From NCBI GenBank assembly GCA_046351095.1, contig JAXLZC010000001.1, positions 1,302,001-1,366,000 of the forward strand: a DNA stretch of 64,000 nt, given 5' to 3'. A program made the translations under genes and the position numbers. Below are positions 8,259 to 16,874 of the stretch, piece by piece. This DNA comes from BQWY01 sp046351095. Lineage in GTDB: Bacteria; Nitrospirota; Nitrospiria; Nitrospirales; Nitrospiraceae. The notes beneath the pieces are model-generated. The model did no database searches. It was not told where the DNA came from and was given only the letters and a program-made list of their open reading frames with translations. Each line of letters opens with the position of its first letter. The stretch's first letter is position 1.

Positions 8259-9269
8259 ATGGATTGGACTTCGCGCCCGCACAATGATCGCCGCTCTCTT
8301 CTTGTTATCTACTTTCTGAGTGTGGCCGCCGCCTTGCCGATCGTCCCGAGTGCAGCGTACGCACAGCAAACCGACACAGGGCAGATCGCGGGAACAGGCG
8401 CCAAAACGCCTGCGCCGGAGACGGCACCGCATCAATTGATCCGTCCGCCGTCGACGACATCGCTTTCAGGACACGCAACAGCGACGCCGGACCAACGCTC
8501 GCGTACTCGCCGACCGGCAACGACAACGCAAAAACCTGTCAGCCCGCCTGCTTCCGTGTCGGCATCTCCGTCGCGCCCAGTTGCAGCCGCTGTCGTGGCA
8601 ACACCTGCAAGCGAGGCCGCTCCAACCAGCCAGGATCGTACGGGATCCCCGTCGCCTGTTGCCGACAGCACATCGACGACAAACCACTCGCTGCTTCGAG
8701 CCGGCGCCACCTCCGGCGTGACGACACCATCCGTGCCGATCTCCTCGGTCCTTCCGGGATCGTCGGGACCAGTCATGGCCTCGCCGACCGCGCCGTCGAC
8801 ATCGGCCAGCGCCGGTGGATCCGGCCCGACACCTAGCCCAGCCGGTCGAGGGTTCACGAATCTCCTGAATCGGTTTCCGACGCTCGGCCCGACGCTGCAA
8901 ATCGCGCCGCCGCCCGTCCCTGCTGCTGTTCCGGATCAGACGCCCGCCGCGCCAGGCGCCACGCCGCCGGTCCCCCTTGTGAATGCGCCAGCCCCGCAGA
9001 ACACGCCGTCTCCTGGCACGGTGTACGGTCAAATCGTCCTGCGCTGGAATGCGAATCCCGAATCGGATCTGTCCGGGTACAAGATTTACGTCGGCACACA
9101 ATCGGGTCGGTACGACTATCCGGGCTCGCCCTTCAACGTCGGGCGCACAACCACGACGACCATTTCCAATCTGCCGCGCGGCACGACCTACTACTTCAGC
9201 GCTTCCGCCTACGATACGAGCGGAAACGAAAGCGGCCGGTCGCCGGAAATCAGCAAAAGTCTGTACTGA
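8259..9269 (+). CDS. Exported Pro/Thr/Ala-rich protein with C-terminal fibronectin type III domain
   Basis: 336 aa. A signal peptide (hydrophobic stretch about residues 15-33, cleavage near SAAYAQ) is followed by about 200 residues very rich in Pro, Thr, Ser and Ala, probably disordered. The last 85 residues form one FN3 domain: QIVLRWNANPESDLSGYKIY, then TTTTISNLPRGTTYYFS and a final YDTSGNESG, the classic FN3 strands. Such proteins usually sit in the periplasm or outside the cell and bind carbohydrate or protein; the linker may span the peptidoglycan. Stop at 9267-9269; convergent with the SUMF1-like gene 46 bases away. Confidence 0.8.
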   Translation: MDWTSRPHNDRRSLLVIYFLSVAAALPIVPSAAYAQQTDTGQIAGTGAKTPAPETAPHQLIRPPSTTSLSGHATATPDQRSRTRRPATTTQKPVSPPASVSASPSRPVAAAVVATPASEAAPTSQDRTGSPSPVADSTSTTNHSLLRAGATSGVTTPSVPISSVLPGSSGPVMASPTAPSTSASAGGSGPTPSPAGRGFTNLLNRFPTLGPTLQIAPPPVPAAVPDQTPAAPGATPPVPLVNAPAPQNTPSPGTVYGQIVLRWNANPESDLSGYKIYVGTQSGRYDYPGSPFNVGRTTTTTISNLPRGTTYYFSASAYDTSGNESGRSPEISKSLY

Positions 9270-9315
9270 GTCAGCGATCGACACGTCTCGCCCAGAAGCG
9301 CGATGCGACAGCGAG

Positions 9316-10176
9316 TTAGGATGTGGCGCAGCGAAATCCGGTGAAGCTGTTGCGTGTCTCTGGCGGCAGACGAAAGCGGCCGTAGGTCACGAGGTATTTC
9401 GGGAGGTCCGACCAGGAGCCACCGCGCACGACCTTCAGTGTGCCTGTCTCCGGCCCTGGCGGGTTCTTTTCCGGGCTCGCTTCGTAGTAGGCAGCGCCGT
9501 ACCAATCCTGCACCCATTCCCACACATTCCCCGCGAGATCCTCGGCGCCGAACGGACCGGCTCCCGCCGGGCGCGCGCCCACGGGTAACAACACCTGGTC
9601 GTACGAAAAGCGCGCACCGAGTCCGAAGTTCGCACGGTCCGCCGTCGGTTCCGCATTGCCCCAGGGGTACCGTCGGTCGTCGGTGCCACGCGCCGCCTTT
9701 TCCCATTCCGCCTCTGTCGGCAGACGTTTTCCCTCCCACGCACAGAAGGCCTGCGCGTCGTCCCACGAAACGCCGATCACCGGCTTGCGCCCATGCCGAG
9801 ACAACACGACCGTCTCCCATCCGTCCGGCGGCGGCCGCTTCGTCGCAGCGAGAAAACCGGCGTAACGCGCCGTCGTGACTTCGGTTCGATCGATGCGAAA
9901 TGTGTCGACCCACACCGTATGCGCGGGCCGCTCGTCCTCCAACCCTTGCAGACTGTCGGTGCCCATACGAAACGCTCCAGCGGGCACCGTGACCATCTCA
10001 GCTGCGGAGGATGCGGCGGCGCCGTCACCACGAGGTGTTTTGCGTAGGGTATCGAGCTGTGCGGAAGAGTCGGCCGACCAGAGGAAGACGGTCAGGCCGA
10101 GGATCAACGTGGAGAGGCGATGCGCACGAGAGGCGATTCGGGCAGCACACACCCGCGATCCCAAGTCACAATACAT
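9316..10176 (-). CDS. Exported SUMF1/FGE-sulfatase-domain protein without the FGE cysteines
   Basis: 286 aa. A signal peptide (LSTLILGLTVFLWSADSSAQ) precedes a full formylglycine-generating-enzyme-like domain: MVTVPAGAFRMGTDS, VDTFRIDRTEVT, the signature CAWEGKRLPTEAEWEKAARG, then WGN, DLAGNVWEW, and VVRGGSWSD. In true FGE the region after RGGSW carries two catalytic Cys; here it reads SDLPKYLVTYGRFRLPP with none. It is therefore probably a non-catalytic or differently acting member, as found beside kinases and in siderophore or sulfur pathways. Its start overlaps the upstream methyltransferase by 11 bases, so it is the last gene of a four-gene operon. Confidence 0.88.
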   Translation of the reverse strand: MYCDLGSRVCAARIASRAHRLSTLILGLTVFLWSADSSAQLDTLRKTPRGDGAAASSAAEMVTVPAGAFRMGTDSLQGLEDERPAHTVWVDTFRIDRTEVTTARYAGFLAATKRPPPDGWETVVLSRHGRKPVIGVSWDDAQAFCAWEGKRLPTEAEWEKAARGTDDRRYPWGNAEPTADRANFGLGARFSYDQVLLPVGARPAGAGPFGAEDLAGNVWEWVQDWYGAAYYEASPEKNPPGPETGTLKVVRGGSWSDLPKYLVTYGRFRLPPETRNSFTGFRCATS

Positions 10177-10828
10177 GTCCGCCGACTACCCAATGTCGGT
10201 CGTCGATGACGTCGATCATCAAACGGGAGAGATTCATCTGCGCCAATTGCGCGGCCACTTCGTCCTCGGTAAAGGCGGCCAGCAACGAGTTGTAAAAATC
10301 GCGCTTCAACAAAGGATCTTCGTTCGACGCGTATCGCTCGACGATTTCCTGCGCTGCTTCCGGCGACTCCGGCCGCAACAGATCCATCACAAGAATCCGC
10401 GCACCCGGTCCGGCAAGTCGTCGTAGGTGCGACCAAAAATGCAGCGGGTTCGGCACATGATGCAGCAGACTGCCCGACACCACCGCCGTCGTCGGCTCAG
10501 TGATGGTGAGATCCTGAAAACGAAGGCAGTGCAGGTCCAGGCGATCCCCCACGCCGGCCCGCTCACGCGCAGCCAGGGCGAGGTCGATCATCGGTTGGCT
10601 CGCGTCCACGGCCGTCACACGCGCCGTCGGATACCGCTGCACAAACAAGATCGGGATATCCGCCGGTCCGCATCCGAGGTCCACCAGGTGGCCGCCTTCC
10701 CAATCGGGGAAATACTCGGCAAAACGCTCGACGAATCCCTGATTCTCCTCGGCAAAATCCGCTAGCGCATAGGCGCGCGCCTGCGCGGGATCGTCCATCA
10801 GCTCCGGCTCCAACACACGCGGCATCAT
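10166..10828 (-). CDS. Class I SAM-dependent methyltransferase
   Basis: 220 aa from an ATG at 10828 that overlaps the upstream MOSC stop (ATGA) and is preceded by GAGGAGG. Motif I is HLVDLGCGPADIPILF, followed by VTAVDASQPM (acidic residue binding the ribose of SAM) and later AVVSGSLLHHVPNP. The layout is that of a small-molecule or general class I methyltransferase of the Methyltransf_25 type. No substrate domain is visible. A longer frame begins at 10879, but it lies within the MOSC gene and encodes Cys/Gly/Arg-rich sequence. Confidence 0.88.
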   Translation of the reverse strand: MMPRVLEPELMDDPAQARAYALADFAEENQGFVERFAEYFPDWEGGHLVDLGCGPADIPILFVQRYPTARVTAVDASQPMIDLALAARERAGVGDRLDLHCLRFQDLTITEPTTAVVSGSLLHHVPNPLHFWSHLRRLAGPGARILVMDLLRPESPEAAQEIVERYASNEDPLLKRDFYNSLLAAFTEDEVAAQLAQMNLSRLMIDVIDDRHWVVGGHVL

Positions 10829-11385
10829 ACAGGCACATCCTCCTCGACGGCGCCCACAGCCTTCTTCGTTGTCATACACCCCTGCCGATGCGCCACAACA
10901 TCGCCCTGTCGAATCGTACCCGCCTGCACCACACAGGCATACAGGCGGCTCCAGCCAGGATGGCGCTTCTGCGATAGCCGTTCATAGTCGCCGTCCGAAA
11001 ACCACTGGGCATTGGCTCGACAGGGCGCCGCATATCCGGTGATTTCCAGCTCGACCTCGTCGCCGATCCGCACACGGTCACCGACAGAAACTGCGACCCA
11101 GGTCAACCCGGCAATCGTCACGTTTTCCCCTGCCAAGCCCGGCGCGATGGTATGACCTTCGGCACGCAGCGCATCGAGACACTCCTGCGCATACAGGCAG
11201 ACAGCGCGACGAGGGCCGCCGTGAATGTTTCGATGCTGCTGGCGATCACCCACAATGCCGTCTGTTGTCACCACAGCCGTTGAAACGGCTCGCTTCGGCA
11301 CACCGCCGTTCGACACACTCAATTGCGTGACCAGGCCCTGGCCGACAGTGCGCCTTTCGTTCGATACGTCGCGCTCAACCTTCAC
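10825..11385 (-). CDS. MOSC domain-containing protein
   Basis: 186 aa from a GTG at 11385, which overlaps the end of prmA by 11 bases; the longer reading from 11457 would sit wholly inside prmA. The MOSC domain (molybdenum cofactor sulfurase C-terminal domain) shows GIVGDRQQHRNIHGGPRRAVCLYA, AGLAGENVTI and the conserved Cys in YAAPCRAN. Standalone MOSC proteins bind Mo cofactor or move sulfur to it. A molybdopterin oxidoreductase is encoded at 48381 in the same window, so Mo enzymes are used by this cell, but a direct link is not shown. Confidence 0.85.
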   Translation of the reverse strand: MKVERDVSNERRTVGQGLVTQLSVSNGGVPKRAVSTAVVTTDGIVGDRQQHRNIHGGPRRAVCLYAQECLDALRAEGHTIAPGLAGENVTIAGLTWVAVSVGDRVRIGDEVELEITGYAAPCRANAQWFSDGDYERLSQKRHPGWSRLYACVVQAGTIRQGDVVAHRQGCMTTKKAVGAVEEDVPV

Positions 11386-12277
11386 AGGACTCCGCCGCGC
11401 GTAATTCCAGCGCCGACCAGCCGTCACGGTCGCGCCGCTCCGACCGATACATTCCATGCTGCGCGAAGATGTCGCACATTTCGTCGACTTGATCGAGTAA
11501 TAAGCCTGATACGTAGATCACCGCGCCACACTTGGCGAGTGCACCGAGCGCATCCGCCATTCCCGTCAGCCCGCCGCGATCGATATTGGCCAGCACGATC
11601 TGCCACCGCGCGCCGCCGTTCACCGTATCCGCATCCAAGAGCCCGGCACGCAGCTGCAGTTCCGGCCCGAATCCGTTCTCCTGCGCATACTCATGCGCGT
11701 GGACGATCGCCTGCGCATCGTTGTCGATACCCAACGCCTCGCGCGCACCCAATCGAAGCGCCACCATCGCCAGGATGCCGGTCCCAGTGCCTACGTCCAA
11801 CACTCGTTCGCCGCCGCGGATACGCTCCTCCAACCATTCCACCAGCAACTGCGTCGTGGCATGGTGCCCGGTGCCGAACGCCAACTTCGGCTCGATGATT
11901 AATTGAATGGTGCCCGGCTCGACCGCGGCCTGTTCCCACGGCGGACTCACCACGACACGCCGACCGATCCGAATGGGACGAACGGTCTTGGCCCATTCCG
12001 CATTCCAATCCTGCGATGGAATCGGCTCGACGACGAGCGCGTCCGCCGCCTGCCGGTCGCCGAGACGGCACAGCGCCGCCTGCACACGCACCCGCTCCTG
12101 TTCGTTCCACATGGCCGCAGGCCAATAGATATGGACGAGACCCGCCTCGTCCCAGGAACCGGCGCCCTCCGGCGCATCGAGCAATCCAATCAACTCGCCG
12201 CCGTCTCGTTCGGTGGGAATACGCAGATCGACCCATTCGACAGGCGGCGCCTGCTGCACAGGATTATTCGGCATCAT
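11375..12277 (-). CDS. prmA: Ribosomal protein L11 methyltransferase
   Basis: 300 aa, the usual length. PrmA trimethylates ribosomal protein L11. The N-terminal substrate-recognition part contains VEPIPSQDWNAEWAKTV, and the methyltransferase core has LAFGTGHHATTQ, RVLDVGTGTGILA, ALGIDNDAQAI and VLANIDRGG, all in PrmA order. The ANI-x-x-x motif is slightly changed (ANIDRGG). First gene of the operon prmA-MOSC-methyltransferase-SUMF1-like; 103 bases separate it from the divergent MutS-family gene. Confidence 0.9.
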   Translation of the reverse strand: MMPNNPVQQAPPVEWVDLRIPTERDGGELIGLLDAPEGAGSWDEAGLVHIYWPAAMWNEQERVRVQAALCRLGDRQAADALVVEPIPSQDWNAEWAKTVRPIRIGRRVVVSPPWEQAAVEPGTIQLIIEPKLAFGTGHHATTQLLVEWLEERIRGGERVLDVGTGTGILAMVALRLGAREALGIDNDAQAIVHAHEYAQENGFGPELQLRAGLLDADTVNGGARWQIVLANIDRGGLTGMADALGALAKCGAVIYVSGLLLDQVDEMCDIFAQHGMYRSERRDRDGWSALELRAAESCEG

Positions 12278-12380
12278 GTTCCTAAAATAGTTATCAGCGA
12301 CGTGACATCCAAACGAGCTTTCGAACCGAGGCGCGATGGCTTGACGCCCTCCGGGTTAGGCCGTAAGGTCGCATCGCCCC

Positions 12381-14270
12381 ATGACACCCGCTCCACATCC
12401 GTCACACAGAGCTGCATCGCCCTCGACGCGCCAGGCCACGCTCACGCGCGCCATGGCCCGGGCCGACCGCCGCCTTGCCCGTTGGACGGACGAGAGCCGA
12501 CGCCTGACGTACGTACGCCTCGCGCTGTTCGTTCTCTTCGCCGTGGCAGCCGTAACCTGCTTTAAGCTCGAATGGTACGGCCTCGGCAACGGGCTGGTCG
12601 GCGCGGGTCTGCTCCTGTTCATCGTTGTGGCGGCGTATCATAACAGGCTCGAACAGCGGATGCATCGCTGGCGCCTCTGGCAGGGCATCAAACGCACGCA
12701 CCTGGCGCGGCTCGCGCGCGACTGGGATCGACTGCCGCCGCAGGGAAACGACAGCGCGGTCGATCATGCTTATGCGCGCGACCTCGACATCGTCGGGCCG
12801 CGCTCGTTACTGCGCCTCGTGGATACGACGCAATCCACCGGCGGACGCGACCGTCTGCGCACCTGGTTGCTGACGCAGGGACAGAACGCAACGTACGGCG
12901 CCGCGCGTCAACACCTCGTACGCGAGCTGACGCCGCTTGCGCGCCTGCGCGATCGCCTCGCGCTCGAAAGCGCGCGTGTCGACGCGACCCATATCGACGG
13001 CGCGCGCATCCGCGCCGCGCTTACGACACCGGCCGGTTGGCCGACCTTGCCTCGCACTTTGTGGGTGATGTGTTTGCTCGCTGCGACGACGTTTTTCCTT
13101 TTTGCCGCAAAACTCTCCGGCATCCCGTCGCTCATGCAAGGCATCGGCGATACCTACCTCACCACCTTCACGCTGTATGCGCTGCTGTTTTTGTGGACCG
13201 ATCGCAGCGACCATTCGTTCGAACAGGCGCTCTCGCTGCAAGACGAACTGGAACGATTCGGGTCGGTGCTGACGGTGCTGGAACGCCAGGCTCCCACTAC
13301 GGGACGCGCCGGCGACCTCTGCCGTCCGCTTCGCCAGGTCGACCGTAAACCGTCGCGCCTCATTCGTCGCGCCGCCCGCATCGCGTCGGGGCTTAGCGTC
13401 CGTACCCACCCGATCGTCCACATCCTCGCGAATATTCCGTTGCCCTGGGATCTGTTGTTCACCTACCGATTGATGCGACTGCAGACCGAAGTCGGCGCGA
13501 TCGTCCCGGTCTGGATCGAGGCCTTGAACGAGTGGGAAGCGGCGAGCGCGCTGGCAACCTTCGCTTGGCTGCATCCGGACTACGCCTGGCCGACGGAAAC
13601 GAACTCGGCGACAACAGACGCCGTGCGGATCGGCATCACGGCGCGACAACTCGGCCATCCGCTGATCGACGCGACGACACGTGTGCCGAACGATGTCACG
13701 CTCTCGGACAGCACGCGGATGATGCTCGTGACGGGCTCGAACATGTCGGGGAAGAGTACGTTTTTGCGGACGATCGGCTTAAACGTCTGTCTCGCGCAGG
13801 CCGGCGCACCCGTCTGCGCCTCGCAGATGACGTGGACCTGGTGTCGCCTGCAGACCTGCATGCGCATCGCCGATTCGCTCGATGCGGGCTTGTCGCATTT
13901 CTACGCAGAGGTAAAACGATTACGGGCAGTGCTGGAAGCGGCGCAAGAACAGCACGGGCCCCCGGTGCTTTTTCTGATCGACGAGATTTATCGTGGGACA
14001 AACAATCGCGAGCGATTGATCGGCAGTCGCGCCTATGTGCTGGCGCTCAGTCGCACGGGCGCGATGGGATTGGTGACGACGCACGACTTGGAACTGGCCG
14101 AGCTTGCGGAGGCGGTGCCGCACCTGGCCAACGTGCATTTTGAAGAACGTGTCGTCGAGGGACGACTGCACTTCGACTATCGCCTGAAGCCAGGCCCCTG
14201 TCCCACGACCAACGCGCTGCGCATCATGGAACTGGAGGGCCTGCCGACAGACTCGCCGTCACACTCCTAA
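12381..14270 (+). CDS. Membrane-anchored MutS-family ATPase
   Basis: 629 aa. The C-terminal 190 residues are a MutS ATPase: Walker A TGSNMSGKSTFLRT (Lys458), signature QAGAPVCASQ, ADSLDAGLSHFYAEV, Walker B FLIDEIYRGTNN (Asp534-Glu535) and VTTHDLEL. The mismatch-binding and connector domains of MutS1 and the Smr nuclease of MutS2 are missing. Instead there are two pairs of hydrophobic segments, about residues 47-90 and 228-275, with a shortened lever/core region after each. Such membrane MutS homologues are known in scattered bacteria and their job is not established. Its stop codon directly abuts that of the convergent propeller gene. Confidence 0.85.
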   Translation: MTPAPHPSHRAASPSTRQATLTRAMARADRRLARWTDESRRLTYVRLALFVLFAVAAVTCFKLEWYGLGNGLVGAGLLLFIVVAAYHNRLEQRMHRWRLWQGIKRTHLARLARDWDRLPPQGNDSAVDHAYARDLDIVGPRSLLRLVDTTQSTGGRDRLRTWLLTQGQNATYGAARQHLVRELTPLARLRDRLALESARVDATHIDGARIRAALTTPAGWPTLPRTLWVMCLLAATTFFLFAAKLSGIPSLMQGIGDTYLTTFTLYALLFLWTDRSDHSFEQALSLQDELERFGSVLTVLERQAPTTGRAGDLCRPLRQVDRKPSRLIRRAARIASGLSVRTHPIVHILANIPLPWDLLFTYRLMRLQTEVGAIVPVWIEALNEWEAASALATFAWLHPDYAWPTETNSATTDAVRIGITARQLGHPLIDATTRVPNDVTLSDSTRMMLVTGSNMSGKSTFLRTIGLNVCLAQAGAPVCASQMTWTWCRLQTCMRIADSLDAGLSHFYAEVKRLRAVLEAAQEQHGPPVLFLIDEIYRGTNNRERLIGSRAYVLALSRTGAMGLVTTHDLELAELAEAVPHLANVHFEERVVEGRLHFDYRLKPGPCPTTNALRIMELEGLPTDSPSHS

Positions 14271-15785
14271 CTAGAAACTCGTGACGAATGTTTCGTCGTT
14301 CGCCGTTTGGCCGAGCGGCGTGGCTCCGCCGACACCATCGGGCGAGATGCTGAACAGATCCCTGTCCCCGGTTGCGGCGTTGCGTCGTTCGTAGATAACC
14401 TGCCCTCCGGATTCGCCGCGATAGTCTTCGTTGTCCGACGTCGTCGCCAGCGGCACTTCCGGCGCGCTGCCGTCGGCAACGCGGCTCAGAATGTCAGTCG
14501 GGCTCGACACGCTCCCACCCGACAACCGCTCAAAAATCACGCGCGTGCCGATGGCCGCCACAAACGATTCGCGTCGGTCGCCCGTCGCAATGGCGATCTC
14601 CCCACCCGTTCCGTCGGCGTTGATGCTGTACAAGTCCGCTTGCGGACCGATCTCGCGACGGAAAATCACGCGCGACCCGACGACACCTTCCGCATATTCA
14701 TTGTTGATGTTGCTGGTCGCGAGCGGAGCCGGCGTGCCGCCCGCTTCTTCGACGCTATACAGGTCCGTCTGCCCGTTCACGTTCCGCGTATAAATGACGC
14801 GAGTGCCGACCGTGCCGGCAAAAAATTCGTTGTCCCCACTGTTGGCCACTGGGCGCGCATTTTTGCCGTCCGCATCCACGCTGTAAATATCGCACTGGCC
14901 GCCGTTCGGCGCACAGCGCTCGTACAACACATGTGTGCCCAGGGTCCCGACAAACACTTCATTGTCGCCGGTCTCGGCAATGGGCACCTGCCCGCCCTGC
15001 CCGTTGGCCTCGACCGCAATCAAATCCATCTGAGACTGCGAGTCGTCTCGTCGCGCGATAATGACTTTTGTCCCGATTGCGCCCACCAGGAATTCTTCTT
15101 TGGGACTATTCGCCAGCGTCTGCAAATCTCCACCGCTCGGCGCGACGCTGAATACGTCCGTCTGATTCCCGCCGCGATTTTGCTGATAGATCACCCGCCC
15201 CGCCACAATGGCGGCCATCGTTTCCTCATCGTTCGCATTATCGGCGATCGGCTTCGGATCGCTTCCGTCTATGCCGACCCTCCAGAGGTCGCGCTGCGCA
15301 CCGGGTGTGGCCGCCACTTCATACACGACGACGTTGTCCACGACCGCGCGGACATATTCATCCGCCGCCGTGTCGACAATTTTGGCGCCGGCCGAGCCGT
15401 CGAGATTGACGCCCCAAATATCGCGCGCAAAACCCCCGATCGCCTGCTTGTGATACAGCAATCGTGTGCCGACGACTCGCGCAAAGGTCTCGGAGGTTTG
15501 CGGGTCACCAGCCAAGGTCACAAGTCCGGTGCCGTTGGCCTTGATCAGAAAGAGATCCTTATTGGCGCCCGTGGCTCGATTGAATACCACGTTCCCCTGC
15601 ACGGCGGCCGGCGGCGTCGGCGTAATCACACCGGGCGGAGGGTTCCCGCTCGGAGGCGGATTGGACGTCCCTGTATCGACCGGAACTTGAGCCGTATCGC
15701 TCCCGCCACCGCAGCCGATGACGGTTGCACCGAAAAGCAGTGTCGCCAGTAGGGCCGTTTTCGATCCCGCTCCACCTGTGCGCAT
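14271..15785 (-). CDS. Lipoprotein with ten TolB-like beta-propeller repeats
   Basis: 504 aa from the ATG at 15785 (AAAGG upstream); the frame extends further upstream but without signal features. The signal peptide ends in ATVIGC, a lipobox, then a Gly/Pro/Thr linker. The rest is ten tandem repeats of about 44 residues, each shaped like D-L-Y-S-V-x2-D-G-x4-P-L-A, then D-N-E-x-F, then V-G-T-R-V-I-Y-x-R. This is the WD40-like/TolB (PD40, DUF5050) blade pattern; ten repeats could form one large or two propellers. Presumably outer-membrane or periplasmic and protein-binding. No enzymatic residues seen. Confidence 0.82.
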   Translation of the reverse strand: MRTGGAGSKTALLATLLFGATVIGCGGGSDTAQVPVDTGTSNPPPSGNPPPGVITPTPPAAVQGNVVFNRATGANKDLFLIKANGTGLVTLAGDPQTSETFARVVGTRLLYHKQAIGGFARDIWGVNLDGSAGAKIVDTAADEYVRAVVDNVVVYEVAATPGAQRDLWRVGIDGSDPKPIADNANDEETMAAIVAGRVIYQQNRGGNQTDVFSVAPSGGDLQTLANSPKEEFLVGAIGTKVIIARRDDSQSQMDLIAVEANGQGGQVPIAETGDNEVFVGTLGTHVLYERCAPNGGQCDIYSVDADGKNARPVANSGDNEFFAGTVGTRVIYTRNVNGQTDLYSVEEAGGTPAPLATSNINNEYAEGVVGSRVIFRREIGPQADLYSINADGTGGEIAIATGDRRESFVAAIGTRVIFERLSGGSVSSPTDILSRVADGSAPEVPLATTSDNEDYRGESGGQVIYERRNAATGDRDLFSISPDGVGGATPLGQTANDETFVTSF

Positions 15786-16239
15786 TCGTATCAACCTTTC
15801 GTGAGGCGTCCCCCGGCCATGCGCGAAGTCACAGCGAGGGCACGACGATTGTTGCACCCACCACAAACGTGCCGAACCTTAACACGATCGTCCTCGTCGA
15901 TGTAACCTCACCACCCATCCGGGTGGAGGGATGCGCGACACGCAGTCGCTCCAAACAGACAGCCGCCACCCGCCCAGGTGGCCTCCAGAGCCGGCTTGCG
16001 GCGTGCGGGTGATCGCGCACTGGCGGCGGACTCCTGACATCCCTACCGATTTCAACCTAGGTACGATGGTCCTCTCCGTCGTCGGAGCGGAAGGACCGGC
16101 GACGCGCCGTTTTAGGTTCGGTTCCGTTTGATCTTTCAGTACGGCTCGGTCAAGATACGTCGACCGCGCCATGCTCGACCTGTTGCGCGCGACCGAAACG
16201 GACGAATCCCTGCCTCGATTGGACCGCGGAGCCATCCTT
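15786..16239. other. Divergent intergenic region with three stem-loops
   Basis: No gene. Three perfect or near-perfect inverted repeats lie here: CCACCC-atcc-GGGTGG (15911-15926), GCCACC-cgccca-GGTGGC (15965-15982), and GGTCCT..AGGACC enclosing CTCCG-tcgt-CGGAG (16068-16097). It must hold the promoters of both flanking lipoprotein genes; the hairpins could be leaders, a small RNA or protein sites. Confidence 0.5.
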
Positions 16240-16842
16240 GTGAGACCACTCCTGTGTGCGCTCCTGGCCGCCAGCCTGCTGGTGCAAGCCTGTGCAAGCC
16301 AACTCCCACCGCGCGCCCATTTTGAAGAAGACCAGTACGGTCGATACTATGAAACGACGAACGGCACGATCATTCGGATCGAACAAGACGGGACGATGGT
16401 CGATGTCACCTGTACGGAACCGGAACTGGCCAAAGGCATGGCCCGTCAGGATCTTGTGCGGCTACTCTGCCCCTCTGGAAAAGTTGCGGTAGTCGGCAAG
16501 GCGAAGCCGCTCGGCGCACCCTCCTCACCCACCACGGGAGAGAAACTGCGTCGGCCGACCGGCACACCCGCGCCGACGGGCCAAGACCGCACCGTCGCAC
16601 CCACTGGGCCGACCGCCGAATGGGACACATCTCCGTACGAGATCGCACCGGAAACGGGCACCTGCGCGCCGCTGTTTGCGCCCTTCTCCGATACCTGGGC
16701 AGCCGAAAAACGCCGTTCCTGCGCCCACCGCTTCTGGGAAGTCCCGGTCGCCGTCGTCGTGTATCCCACGCTCGGCGCCCTGATCTTGGGCGTAGTAACC
16801 TCGCCCGTCTGGCTCCCCCTGCTGATTTTCGCGAAAAAATAA
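16240..16842 (+). CDS. Lipoprotein with C-terminal membrane segment, unknown function
   Basis: 200 aa from a GTG preceded by GGAG at good spacing; this start gives a clean signal peptide ending in the lipobox LVQAC. The mature part has about 60 ordered residues (YGRYYETTNGTIIRIEQDG), a Pro/Thr-rich linker, a Cys-containing region (TGTCAPLF, RRSCAHRFW) and a final hydrophobic segment (about residues 170-195, ending FAKK). A lipoprotein that also has a C-terminal transmembrane helix is unusual and would hold it in the inner membrane. No family recognised. It is followed 32 bases later by the acyltransferase fusion gene. Confidence 0.72.
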   Translation: MRPLLCALLAASLLVQACASQLPPRAHFEEDQYGRYYETTNGTIIRIEQDGTMVDVTCTEPELAKGMARQDLVRLLCPSGKVAVVGKAKPLGAPSSPTTGEKLRRPTGTPAPTGQDRTVAPTGPTAEWDTSPYEIAPETGTCAPLFAPFSDTWAAEKRRSCAHRFWEVPVAVVVYPTLGALILGVVTSPVWLPLLIFAKK

Positions 16843-16874
16843 CCGCGATGCCCATTCCACCGCAGGCCTGAGCG

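Noticed and set aside
9316..10176. True formylglycine-generating enzyme
   Set aside because: The two catalytic cysteines after RGGSW are missing.
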